Positions 18,648 through 27,503 of a DNA stretch of 45,360 nt are shown one piece after another. The stretch's first letter is position 1, and every line of letters begins with the position of its first letter. The DNA is from an uncultured Bacilli bacterium (GTDB taxonomy: Bacteria > Bacillota_I > Bacilli_A > RF39 > UBA660). Location of the stretch: assembly GCA_934167785.1 (NCBI GenBank), contig CAKPLX010000005.1, positions 1 to 45,360 on the forward strand, in the 5' to 3' direction. The notes beneath the pieces were generated by a model. The model had not been told where the DNA came from. It did not search any database and saw nothing but the letters and a program-made list of their open reading frames with translations. A program made the position numbers and the translations under genes.

Positions 18648-20024
18648 TTATTTATTATTTTCAAACATACTATTAACATCAAAGGGCTTTGCACCGTCCG
18701 TCGTAAAAACAATATTACTAGTAGATGAAAAATTGCTATCCTGAGCAGATTGTTGATTTGAACCAACGTTCGATACAGAATTTGTATTTGAAATACTTGG
18801 TTCCATTGGATTAATATTTGGTACTGGATTCACATTTGAAATACTTGGTTCCATCGGATTAATACTTGGTATTGGATTCACATTTGAAATACTTGATTCC
18901 ATCGGATTAACACTTGGTACTGGATTCACATTTGAAATACTTGGTTCCATTGGATTAACACTTGGTACTGGATTCACATTTGAAATACTTGGTTTCATCG
19001 GATTAATACTTGGTATTGGATTCATATTTGAAATACTTGGTTCCATCGGATTAATACTTGGTACTGAATTCATATTTGAAATACTTGGTTCCATCGGATT
19101 AATACTTGGTATTGGATTCATATTTGAAATACTTTGTTCCATCGGATTAATACTTGGTACTGGATTTATACTTGAAACACTTGGTTCCATCGGATTAATA
19201 CTTGGTACTGGATTTATACTTGAAACAGTTGGTTCCGTCGGATTAATACTTGGTACTGGATTTATACTTGAAACAGTTGGTTCCGTCGGATTAATACTTG
19301 ATATTGAATTCATATTTGCAACACTTTGTCCCACTGGATTAATACTGGGTATCGAATTCATATTTGCAACACTTTGTCCCACTGGATTAATACTGGGTAT
19401 CGAATTCATATTTGCAACACTTTGTTCCATCGAATTAATATTTGGTACTGAATTCATATTTGCAACACTTTGTCCCACTGGATTAATACTGGGTACTGGA
19501 TTTATATTTGCAACACCTTGTTCCATCGGGTTAATACTTGGTGCTGAATTCATATTTGCAATACTTGACTCCATCGAATTAATATTTGGTACTGGATTTA
19601 TATTTGCAACACCTTGTTCCATCGGGTTAATACTTGGTGCTGAATTCACATTTGCAATAGACTGTCCCATTGGATTTATATTCGAAGAAGATACCTCTAC
19701 ATTTTGTTTATCCAAAACTGTTGAATTCATATTCAAGACATTTTCATTAGAAAAATTACTAGTCTGATTATTAACAGGCGAAGAAGCATTAGAATTCAAC
19801 ATAGAATTCAACGTAACATTCTCATTATTTTTTGAATCTAAAACATCTGATTCCTTAGTATTAACAACAGCATCTCCTTTCTTATCCTGCTTTTTCTTCT
19901 CTTTTTGGACTCCTTTTTCTTTATTTTTAGAATCAACTAAAATTCCAATCACAATCAAAATTAAAAGAACCAATACCGCTAAAATCCATATATAATATTT
20001 TAACAAAAAATCAACAAAACTCAT
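18648..20024 (-). CDS. membrane protein with 19 tandem 16-residue repeats (458 aa)
   Basis: An N-terminal membrane span (YIWILAVLVLLILIVIGILV, residues 11-30) is followed by a strongly basic stretch (KEKGVQKEKKKQDKK), a Ser/Asn linker and 19 tandem copies of a 16-residue unit (residues 115-418) of the type SINPMEPSISNVNPVP. A 40-residue unique tail ends the protein. Basic residues just after the span suggest that the repeats are cytoplasmic. It lies between ezrA and the tail-anchored protein on the same strand, with spacings of 71 and 23 bases. No known family; the composition resembles disordered scaffold proteins. Confidence 0.65.
   Translation of the reverse strand: MSFVDFLLKYYIWILAVLVLLILIVIGILVDSKNKEKGVQKEKKKQDKKGDAVVNTKESDVLDSKNNENVTLNSMLNSNASSPVNNQTSNFSNENVLNMNSTVLDKQNVEVSSSNINPMGQSIANVNSAPSINPMEQGVANINPVPNINSMESSIANMNSAPSINPMEQGVANINPVPSINPVGQSVANMNSVPNINSMEQSVANMNSIPSINPVGQSVANMNSIPSINPVGQSVANMNSISSINPTEPTVSSINPVPSINPTEPTVSSINPVPSINPMEPSVSSINPVPSINPMEQSISNMNPIPSINPMEPSISNMNSVPSINPMEPSISNMNPIPSINPMKPSISNVNPVPSVNPMEPSISNVNPVPSVNPMESSISNVNPIPSINPMEPSISNVNPVPNINPMEPSISNTNSVSNVGSNQQSAQDSNFSSTSNIVFTTDGAKPFDVNSMFENNK
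18771..19682 (-). repeat. tandem array, 19 units of 48 bp
   Basis: An in-frame coding array of 48-base units without spacers. Units form sub-families (GQSVANMNS type, EPTVSS type, EPSISN type) arranged in blocks, a pattern of local unit duplication. Two neighbouring units encoding SINPTEPTVSSINPVP are identical in protein sequence, indicating recent expansion. Copy number is likely to vary between strains. Confidence 0.85.
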
Positions 20025-20095
20025 AAGATCCTCCTCTTTATCCTTCTACACTATACTAAAAGAGTATCATAAAAAAGAAAAAAAGTAAAGTTATT

Positions 20096-21793
20096 TTACT
20101 TTATTTTTAGCATTGGGCTATCCTCAACCAACTGAATGGTTTGAATTGATTTTTCTAAAGATTTTTCATACTGTCCTTTATAAAACAAAGCTGTTGCCTG
20201 CTCTAAACCTTGATCTACCTCAGGATAAACACTACGATAACGATTTCCATAAAGAATCATTTTCTCACTAAGACTAGATACTTTAATCATATCATTTGTT
20301 TTATTATAAATTTTAAAAACTAAATCTCTAGCAGTGTCTACTCGAACATTTAAAATTTTAATAACAATCGGTTTTTTATCTAATTCCCTAACAATTTCTC
20401 GAATAGCATCTTGAGCTTCTTTCAACTCAACATAATAGCTACTAGGAATAACCGGTAACTTGTAATCTTTTAATTTAATTTTAGCTTTACGTAACAATTC
20501 TCGAATAGTATCCAGTTGTTCCTTAGCCCGATACTCATCATCCTGCATACTAGTAATCGATTTTAATTGATAATCTAAATCATCCTGCAATCTAGATAAT
20601 TTAACAGAAAGTCCCTCTAACTCATCCATTAATTTAGAATAAGCAAAAGTTTTACTTTTTCCATGTTCTAATAACGACTTAAAGTCTTCATTAATCACCT
20701 CTAAATTCCGATTTAAAACACTAAATCGATTCATTTCTTCTTCCGTTAAATCATAAGTGATACGTATATCATCAATTTGGATATAAATATCATATACAAC
20801 CTTATTCACTTTTTCTAATTTATAACGAAATTTTTTACAACCTTCTTTAAAATTATCCTTACACTCACGTTCCTTATCAAAATCCCGAAATAAAGAATTA
20901 AAATATTCTAGAATTGTTTTTAATTCAATATCAGCATCCTTCATCTCTAATTTTGCTAGACTTTCCATAATTTTTTTTACTTTTTTATCAATTTCAGACA
21001 AATTATATTCAACATTTAAATAATCCAGTGGATATCCATCTCTTTGCATACGGGAATAAGCAACTTTTGCCTCCTCTATTTTCCCAGGAATCAAAATACT
21101 AGCCATCAGTAAAACAGAAGGAATATTATCAAGAATATTCTTCAAATTTTGCAAATCTTCTTCAATTAAAATGACAATTTCTTCCACACGAACATAGTCA
21201 TTGTTATCCATTGCATTTTCAAATTCAATAAATTTAGCATCTATTTTTTCAAATTCTTCTGAAATAACATCCTTTAAATCACCATAATCTTTAATACAAC
21301 GATTAAACTTTGCTTGAAGTTCCCGATAATTTACCTTCAATTTGGTAATCAAAGCCCGATTTCTTTCCTCCGAATTAGTAATTAGTTGAATTTCATCAAT
21401 CAACTTTTTACTCTTTCGACGCAAACTACCAATTTCTAATTCAATTCCAGCCATCTTTGCAACAGCATTCTTATAATCTTTTTTATCAATTAGAAAATCA
21501 ACATCACTAATTTGATCAGTAATTTTCGGAAGCATCTCTTCTTTAATATAATTAAAAGTATTATCCCAATCTTCCAATTTATGTTTTAAATTATCTGTCT
21601 TTACCAAACCACGAACCTTTGTAATTTCAGATAAAATCTTAACATTAATTAATTGATTTTTTTCAATATCTAATTCATTTACATATTCTTTATATTTTTT
21701 TCCCGTCTTTCTTCGCGTAAACGCAAAAGTAAAAAAGACAAGACCAACGGCAATAAGAAAAGTTGTAATAACAATTGAAAACACATTGTCCAT
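20096..21793 (-). CDS. ezrA: septation ring formation regulator EzrA
   Basis: A single N-terminal membrane span (residues about 3-25: VFSIVITTFLIAVGLVFF) is followed by about 540 residues of spectrin-like coiled coil, the EzrA layout; the length (565 aa) is typical. EzrA binds FtsZ and restricts Z-ring assembly to mid-cell in Bacillota. ATG 21793 (MDNVFSI) is preferred to the ATG at 21808 because GGTGGTGA sits at the right distance from it. The C-terminal YRSVYPEVDQGLEQATALFYKGQYEKSL is the conserved family end. The genes behind it encode two unknown membrane proteins that may share its transcript. Confidence 0.9.
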   Translation of the reverse strand: MDNVFSIVITTFLIAVGLVFFTFAFTRRKTGKKYKEYVNELDIEKNQLINVKILSEITKVRGLVKTDNLKHKLEDWDNTFNYIKEEMLPKITDQISDVDFLIDKKDYKNAVAKMAGIELEIGSLRRKSKKLIDEIQLITNSEERNRALITKLKVNYRELQAKFNRCIKDYGDLKDVISEEFEKIDAKFIEFENAMDNNDYVRVEEIVILIEEDLQNLKNILDNIPSVLLMASILIPGKIEEAKVAYSRMQRDGYPLDYLNVEYNLSEIDKKVKKIMESLAKLEMKDADIELKTILEYFNSLFRDFDKERECKDNFKEGCKKFRYKLEKVNKVVYDIYIQIDDIRITYDLTEEEMNRFSVLNRNLEVINEDFKSLLEHGKSKTFAYSKLMDELEGLSVKLSRLQDDLDYQLKSITSMQDDEYRAKEQLDTIRELLRKAKIKLKDYKLPVIPSSYYVELKEAQDAIREIVRELDKKPIVIKILNVRVDTARDLVFKIYNKTNDMIKVSSLSEKMILYGNRYRSVYPEVDQGLEQATALFYKGQYEKSLEKSIQTIQLVEDSPMLKIK

Positions 21794-21916
21794 ATCAATC
21801 ACCACCATCTAGATATCTATAAACATTGTAACATATTTTTTCTACTTTTTAATAGTTATTTCATTAATTTACAAAAATAATATAGATGAAGTAAAATCAA
21901 ATTGATGCCTTTTTCT

Positions 21917-21946
21917 AAAAAAAAGAATAGTCAAAACCATTCTTTT
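21917..21946 (-). terminator. intrinsic terminator overlapping the typA stop
   Basis: On the minus strand AAAAGAAT pairs with ATTCTTTT (21939-21946 with 21921-21928), ending in a T run. Confidence 0.7.
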
Positions 21947-23754
21947 TACTTCTTACTATCTCTTTTTTTACGAAGCTCTGTATTTAAAATTTCTTTTCTA
22001 AGACGAATATTAAGTGGAGTTACTTCTACCAATTCGTCCATATTAATATATTCTAAAGCGTACTCTAACGTAATTGGTCTAGGACGTTTTAACACTACAG
22101 TATGATCAGATCCAGCAGCTCGAGTATTTGTTAATTGCTTTCCCTTTACAACATTAACAGCTAAATCATTTTCTCTATTACATTCTCCAACAATCATACC
22201 TTCATATACATCACAACCAGGTTCAATAAACATAACCCCTCTATCTTCTAAGTTTCCGATACTATAAGCCGTAGATTTTCCATTTTCCATAGAAACTAAC
22301 ACTCCAAGTTTTCTCTCACCAATATTTACATTTTCAACAGGAGCATATTCTTTAAAAGTATGATTAATAATTCCATACCCTTTAGTCATCGTCATAAAAT
22401 CAGTCATAAATCCAATTAATCCACGAGACGGAATAGTATAATTTAAACGAACAAGTTCATTTTCATTTGTCATATTATCCATTCTAGCCCCTCGATTTCC
22501 TAAAGCTTCAATAACATTTCCAACACTCTCTTCAGGTACCTCTACTTGTAAATCTTCATAAGGTTCGCACTTTACTCCATCTATCTCCTTTAAAATAACT
22601 TCTGGTTTTGAAACCTGTAGTTCAAATCCCTCACGACGCATATTTTCAATTAAAATTGATAAATGTAACTCTCCACGACCAGATACTGTCCAAGATTCAT
22701 TTCCAGATTGTTCTACCTTTAAACTAACATCCCGTTGAGTTTCTCTAAATAAACGATCACTAATTTTACTAGCAGTTACAAATTTTCCCTCGCGACCAGC
22801 AAAAGGACTATTATTTGTCATAAACGTCATTTTTAAAGTAGGCTCATCAATCCTTAAAATAGGAAGCGCTTCTTCTTTTCCAACATTACAAACCGTCTCA
22901 CCAACAGAAATATCGGGCATACCAGCAATAGCAACAATATCTCCAGCACTAGCAGAATCAATCTCTATTCTCTTTAAACCTTCAAAACCAAATAATTTTT
23001 GAATTCTAAATTGCTTTACACTACCATCTAATCGAACACAAGAAACCATCTCGTTAACTTTAATTTTTCCACTAGAAATTTTTCCAATTCCAATTCTTCC
23101 AACAAAATCATTATAATCTAACAAAGCAGGTTGAAACTGTAAGTTTCCCTCAACATTAACTTTAGGTTCAGGAATCTCATCAATAATTAATTTAAAAATA
23201 TCATCATAACTTTCTTGCTGTGTAGAAACATCCGGATCTAAACTTGCTGTTCCATTTAAAGCAGAAACATAAGCTGTCTTAAATTCCAATTGCTCATCAT
23301 CAGCACCCAACTCAATAAATAAGTCTAGTACTTCATCAACAACCTTATCCACTCTAGCCGTAGGCTTATCCACTTTGTTAATAATAACAACAGGCTTAAC
23401 CCCAGCCTCTAAAGCCTTTTTCAAAACAAACCTAGTTTGTGGCATAGTCCCTTCATAGGCATCTACTACTAACAATACGCCATCAACCATATTCATAATT
23501 CTCTCTACTTCACCACCAAAATCAGCATGACCGGGAGTATCCAAAATGTTAATCTTATAGCCATTATAATGAATTGCTGTAGTTTTTGCTAAAATCGTAA
23601 TTCCTCTTTCTTTTTCAATATCATTTGAATCCATTACACGAGTTTCTACTTCCTCATTCTCACGAAATGTCCCCGATTTTCTCAACAATTGATCAACCAA
23701 AGTTGTTTTTCCATGGTCTACATGCGCAATAATTGCAATATTTCTAATATTCAT
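21946..23754 (-). CDS. typA: ribosome-associated GTPase TypA/BipA
   Basis: 602 residues from ATG 23754, chosen because AGAGGTG lies 5 bases before it. It is a translational GTPase of the EF-G family: G1 AHVDHGKTT, switch I with ERGITI, G3 DTPGHADFGGEVER, G4 NKVDKPTA, then domains II, III and V and the TypA-specific C-terminal domain (LEYALEYINMDELVEVTPLNIRLRK). It works on the ribosome in 50S assembly and in the cold or stress response. Full length, with no anomalies. Monocistronic with a terminator at its stop codon. Confidence 0.97.
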   Translation of the reverse strand: MNIRNIAIIAHVDHGKTTLVDQLLRKSGTFRENEEVETRVMDSNDIEKERGITILAKTTAIHYNGYKINILDTPGHADFGGEVERIMNMVDGVLLVVDAYEGTMPQTRFVLKKALEAGVKPVVIINKVDKPTARVDKVVDEVLDLFIELGADDEQLEFKTAYVSALNGTASLDPDVSTQQESYDDIFKLIIDEIPEPKVNVEGNLQFQPALLDYNDFVGRIGIGKISSGKIKVNEMVSCVRLDGSVKQFRIQKLFGFEGLKRIEIDSASAGDIVAIAGMPDISVGETVCNVGKEEALPILRIDEPTLKMTFMTNNSPFAGREGKFVTASKISDRLFRETQRDVSLKVEQSGNESWTVSGRGELHLSILIENMRREGFELQVSKPEVILKEIDGVKCEPYEDLQVEVPEESVGNVIEALGNRGARMDNMTNENELVRLNYTIPSRGLIGFMTDFMTMTKGYGIINHTFKEYAPVENVNIGERKLGVLVSMENGKSTAYSIGNLEDRGVMFIEPGCDVYEGMIVGECNRENDLAVNVVKGKQLTNTRAAGSDHTVVLKRPRPITLEYALEYINMDELVEVTPLNIRLRKEILNTELRKKRDSKK

Positions 23755-23852
23755 TTTTACACCTCTTTTTCTCAACTTTGTTTATTATATCATAAAATAA
23801 AGAGATTGAAAGACTTTTTTTGAAAATTAATTACTTTCTGGTTATTTTTTAC

Positions 23853-23875
23853 AAAAAAATACTTCATCAGTATTT
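23853..23875 (-). terminator. intrinsic terminator after the ABC permease gene
   Basis: On the minus strand AATACT, a short GATG loop, then AGTATT followed by seven T. Confidence 0.75.
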
Positions 23876-23888
23876 TCCTCTTTTAACG

Positions 23889-24827
23889 CTAACTTTCCAC
23901 CACTGAATCTTCTCCCAATTTATTCAAACGTTTTAAAGAAACCAAGAAACTTTGATATTCAGCACTAATTGTTCCCAAAACTTCAAAATTAGTAATAATT
24001 TTATCATAATAAGTATAAATTAAAATAATCGTTCCAACCTCCATCCTACCAATTCGAATCAAATAAACAGCATAAATAATAATCCCATATTTAGAAAGTT
24101 CAATAATACCAAGTACCAAATAAATTAAAGCCTCTGCTAATAAATTAAATCGCTTATTTGCTCTTAAATATTCAATATTACTCTGATGAAATTTCTTAAA
24201 AGAAGAATCATCAATAGCTTTATCTTTTAATTGATCATAAATTTGATGAGCAATAACCGTTTTCTTATCTAAAGAAGTTTTTCTTTTAATATTCTCATTT
24301 TTAATTTGACTACTAGAAATAATCATCAAAATAATCATTAAAGTAGAAATCAAAATAGTAATTAAAAAAATATAAATATTTTGCGATAAAAAATAAAAAT
24401 AAATAAAAACTAATTCTAAAACTTGAATCACTCTCGCAACTCCATTTCCTAAAAAATTACACAGAATATCAATATCAGTATTCATGACATTAGTATATTC
24501 ACCTAACGTTATTTTCTTGATGTTATTATGATTATTTTTAGTAATTAAAGAAGTATACCCCAAATATAATTTATCATAAAATTTAAACCAACTAACTTGA
24601 TTTAAATATTGCCATATATAATAAAAACTACTAACAATCATAATAACAATAATAAGGGAATAAGTTTTATGATAATTTCCTTCACTCAAATGATTAATTG
24701 TATTACTCCAAAAAATAGGAATGATCAATAAAAGTCCCCGAACAAATACTGAAGTTACAATCTTATAAAATAATTCCTTTGAAGAATCTTTAATCACAAT
24801 ACTAGTATAATTATCCTTATTTTTCAC
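23889..24827 (-). CDS. ABC transporter permease domain without ATPase (312 aa)
   Basis: The whole protein is an ABC type-1 transmembrane domain: five to six hydrophobic spans (VRGLLLIIPIFWSNTI, YSLIIVIMIVSSFYYIW, VIQVLELVFIYFYFLSQNIYIFLI, LIYLVLGIIELSKYGIIIYAVYLI, VGTIILIYTYYDKII) and the cytoplasmic coupling helix region. It ends at RLNKLGEDSVVES, just where a nucleotide-binding domain would normally begin; no Walker motifs follow in any frame before the terminator. It is therefore a half-transporter that has lost its ATPase, or one that uses an ATPase encoded elsewhere. Confidence 0.8.
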   Translation of the reverse strand: MKNKDNYTSIVIKDSSKELFYKIVTSVFVRGLLLIIPIFWSNTINHLSEGNYHKTYSLIIVIMIVSSFYYIWQYLNQVSWFKFYDKLYLGYTSLITKNNHNNIKKITLGEYTNVMNTDIDILCNFLGNGVARVIQVLELVFIYFYFLSQNIYIFLITILISTLMIILMIISSSQIKNENIKRKTSLDKKTVIAHQIYDQLKDKAIDDSSFKKFHQSNIEYLRANKRFNLLAEALIYLVLGIIELSKYGIIIYAVYLIRIGRMEVGTIILIYTYYDKIITNFEVLGTISAEYQSFLVSLKRLNKLGEDSVVES

Positions 24828-24879
24828 AAAAAATCACCTATATTTAGTATAGGTAATTTTAATTTTATTTATGTATAAA

Positions 24880-25383
24880 TCAAGAATAATCACTTGTTTT
24901 AGGACAAGAAGAATTAGAACTCAAACTCCTAAATTGATAATTAACCCGTCCATTTATATCCACTATTTTTTTAATCAGAATTTGACAAGTTCCAATATCT
25001 TCATTATTGCGAGGATTAATTAAAATACTATCATTTTTATTACTGACACTTTGATCATTAACATCTGATGGATTATTCATTCCCTGTAAAAAACCATTAC
25101 TCACTAAAGATTGTAAATTAACAGTAATTTGATTAGAAGAAATCGTAATTTTTTGACTAGTTTGACCACTTTGATAATATTGGTAAATCATTCCATCACC
25201 ATATTCAATTTCCTCAAATAAACTAATACTAGCACTTTTTACATTTGCCACCATAATTTGATAACTATTGTCCCTTCCTCTGCTAATCGTACCAATAACT
25301 CCAGGAATAGCAATTAAACCAAGAACAGCAACAATTGCAATAACAGCTAAAACTTCTACCAATGTAAATCCTTTATTTCCCAT
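24880..25383 (-). CDS. type IV pilin-like protein (ComGC/pseudopilin type)
   Basis: 167 residues from ATG 25383 (MGNKGFTLVEVLAVI); the frame extends to a GTG at 25395, but AGGTGA makes the ATG the better start. MGNKG|FTLVEVLAVIAIVAVLGLIAIPGV is a textbook prepilin leader: a short basic leader, cleavage before Phe, Glu at mature position 5, and a hydrophobic helix. Beyond it comes a Ser/Asn-rich globular domain with two Cys near the C-terminus. Such proteins build competence or type II-like pili; the assembly genes are not in this window. Single gene. Confidence 0.88.
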   Translation of the reverse strand: MGNKGFTLVEVLAVIAIVAVLGLIAIPGVIGTISRGRDNSYQIMVANVKSASISLFEEIEYGDGMIYQYYQSGQTSQKITISSNQITVNLQSLVSNGFLQGMNNPSDVNDQSVSNKNDSILINPRNNEDIGTCQILIKKIVDINGRVNYQFRSLSSNSSCPKTSDYS

Positions 25384-25420
25384 TAAATCGCTCACCTACT
25401 CTGTAATAATATTATAAAAT

Positions 25421-25443
25421 AAAAAAAAATTCTTTTCAAGAAT
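25421..25443 (-). terminator. intrinsic terminator after ylmC
   Basis: On the minus strand ATTCTT, a GAA loop, then AAGAAT and nine T. It ends the sigG-ylmC transcript. Confidence 0.75.
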
Positions 25444-25453
25444 AGAATATCTC

Positions 25454-25693
25454 TTAAGGAACTTTTTTACTATCAATCAAAATAATATCATCACCAATTT
25501 TTATTAATTGTTTCCAATCTAAATAAATTTCATCTTTATTAGAACTTAAAAATCTTCTTCCACCTCTAGATTCTTCTAAAACAATTTTAGATATCATTCC
25601 CCCAGAAGAAATAATAACATCAATAATTGTGCCAATTCTTTTTCCACTAGCAATATCCACAACTTCTTTCGTTTGTAAATCTGATAAATTCAT
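25454..25693 (-). CDS. ylmC: YlmC/YmxH-family PRC-barrel protein
   Basis: 79 residues forming a single PRC-barrel: MNLSDLQTKEVVDIASGKRIGTI, then DIILID. Members of this family are found in endospore formers and lie next to sporulation genes. Here it sits 19 bases behind the sigma-G gene on the same strand, probably co-transcribed. Its biochemical role in the family is not known. Confidence 0.85.
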   Translation of the reverse strand: MNLSDLQTKEVVDIASGKRIGTIIDVIISSGGMISKIVLEESRGGRRFLSSNKDEIYLDWKQLIKIGDDIILIDSKKVP

Positions 25694-25712
25694 GATACCA
25701 CCCTACTTCATT

Positions 25713-26489
25713 CTATTCTTTAATACTTCTTTTCAGAACTTTAATTGCATTCTTTTCAATTCTAGAAATTTGAGCTTGACTAATTCCAAGTTCACTGGCA
25801 ATCTCCATCTGTGTTTTACCCACAAGAAATCTTTCTTCTAAAATTTGTCTTTCTCTCTGCTTCAAATTCCCCATAGCCTTATCTACCGCCAAACGATAAT
25901 CTAGATCATATTCCTCTTTTTTATTACTAATTTGATCAAAAAGATATATTGTATCTCCTCCATCATTATAAATTGGCTCATACATACTCATTGGTTCACG
26001 CAAAGAATCTAAAGCATTAGAAATCTCAAATTCACTAACACCAAGAAGCGTAGCAATTTCTTTATCCGTAGGTTCAACTCCATTAGAAGTAACCAATTCC
26101 TCCTTTAATTTTAAAACTTTATATGCCAAATCTTTAACACTACGACTAACTCTTAAAGAAGAACTATCTCTCAAATAACGCTTAACTTCTCCCAAAATCA
26201 TCGGAACAGCATATGTTGATAATTTAACATCATAACTAGTATCAAAATGATCAATTGCCTTAACAAGTCCCAAACATCCAACTTGAAACAAATCATCCAT
26301 ATTATCTGTATGACCAGCAAATTTTCTTAAAATAGATAAAACCAATTTCAAATTTCCATTAATCAACTCTTCTCTAGCTTGATCATCTCCTTCCTTCAAT
26401 TTCTGAAATAACTCCTTGTTCTCTTCATTGGTTAACACCTTCATATTCGCAGTATTCACGCCACAAATTTCAACTTTATGACGAGACAT
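25713..26489 (-). CDS. sigG: RNA polymerase sporulation sigma factor, sigma-G type
   Basis: 258 residues. It opens MSRHKVEICGVNT, the signature start of sigma-G. Sigma-70 region 2 follows (VNGNLKLVL-like NGNLKLVLSILRKF, DDLFQVGCLGLVKAIDHFD, KLSTYAVPMILGEVKRYLRD), then region 3 (SRSVKDLAYKVLKLKEEL) and region 4 with its helix-turn-helix (GKTQMEIASELGISQAQISRIEK). Sigma-G drives late forespore genes. YIPNDGG-like EPIYNDGGDTIYL is also conserved with sigma-G. No spoIIGA or sigE gene precedes it, unlike in Bacillus. The ribosome binding site AAAGGAGA is good. Confidence 0.92.
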   Translation of the reverse strand: MSRHKVEICGVNTANMKVLTNEENKELFQKLKEGDDQAREELINGNLKLVLSILRKFAGHTDNMDDLFQVGCLGLVKAIDHFDTSYDVKLSTYAVPMILGEVKRYLRDSSSLRVSRSVKDLAYKVLKLKEELVTSNGVEPTDKEIATLLGVSEFEISNALDSLREPMSMYEPIYNDGGDTIYLFDQISNKKEEYDLDYRLAVDKAMGNLKQRERQILEERFLVGKTQMEIASELGISQAQISRIEKNAIKVLKRSIKE

Positions 26490-26546
26490 AAAAAAATCTC
26501 CTTTCTACCTACAATATTGTGTAAAAAAGAAATTTTTATTCAAAAA

Positions 26547-27447
26547 CTACTTCAATTTATTTTTCTTTTTAAAAGTTTGATAAGACATATCTTTTCTTAA
26601 ATCTACAGAAATAGTTTTCAACAACGAAAAAGGATTCTGATTAAAATTAGAAAAATAAATAGATTGAAAAATTCGAATCAATTCTGAATCAATACCAATA
26701 TCTTTTAAATGACTCAAATATTTATAAAAAAGATCCAAATCTTTCTTATACATAGCTTCCTCTGATAAAAAATCTAACAAAATCATATTATAACAATATA
26801 AATCTGTCTCATTACTTGGAATAATAAGTCCCCCAGATGATTTTTTATATTTACTAAGAAAACTTTCCAAATAAGGATTTTTAAGTAAATAATAAGCCAT
26901 ATGAGAAGGTTCATCTTGACCAATATAAGCACTATCTAAATCAACAGCTCTAACAACATTCGAAGAGTCAATAACAAAATTAAATTCATTTAAATCCCCA
27001 AAAATCATTTGAAAACTCAAATGATCAATTCGTTGCACTTTATCAATGATTTTTCCAACTTGCGTTAAATAGTTCAATTTTTCTAAAAAATCATTTTCTT
27101 CACCTAACAAAAAAATTTCCTAAATTTAAATGTTTTTCAATCAAAGGCATAGCAAATCCGACAATTTTATTCTCAACAACAACAATAGTATCCGAAATAA
27201 TCAATTCTGAAATCTCTTGATATTCTGAAAAACTATTCAACATATTTAATATATATAACTTTCTTCCCATAACACACTCATCATCTTGCGCATCCAAATA
27301 CTAAAAAAGCATCTTTCCTCCATCCTTTGTTTTAGCATATTTCTTATCTAAAATAAGCATCAATGCTTCAGTATTTAAAATTTCTTTTTTTAAAACTAAC
27401 CCTTTTAATTTTCGAAATTGATGAATTCTCAAATTAACAACTCTCAT
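26547..27447 (-). pseudogene. broken protein-kinase-like gene
   Basis: Three consecutive pieces join into one protein of about 300 residues. From ATG 27447 (MRVVNLRIHQF, behind GGGGGA) the frame meets TAG at 27301-27303, in GGKMLF*YLDAQDD where one base change from AAG would explain it. It continues in the same frame to FFVR and stops at a T7 run near 27110, where one T too many shifts it. The rest reads LGEENDFLEKL and on to 26547. The C-terminal half has an aminoglycoside-kinase-like catalytic loop (GDLNEFNFVI) and a metal-binding DLDSAYIG. It lies between sigG and hisS on the same strand. Both lesions could be sequencing errors, so loss of function is probable but not certain. Confidence 0.75.
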
Positions 27448-27503
27448 TATAATCCCCCAATCTAACCAATTACATAAAAAAATAATATGTAAAATCATAC
27501 ATA

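Noticed and set aside
18771..19682. Regular 48-base repeats resembling a CRISPR array
   Set aside because: The units are contiguous, have no unique spacers and encode an in-frame 16-residue protein repeat.
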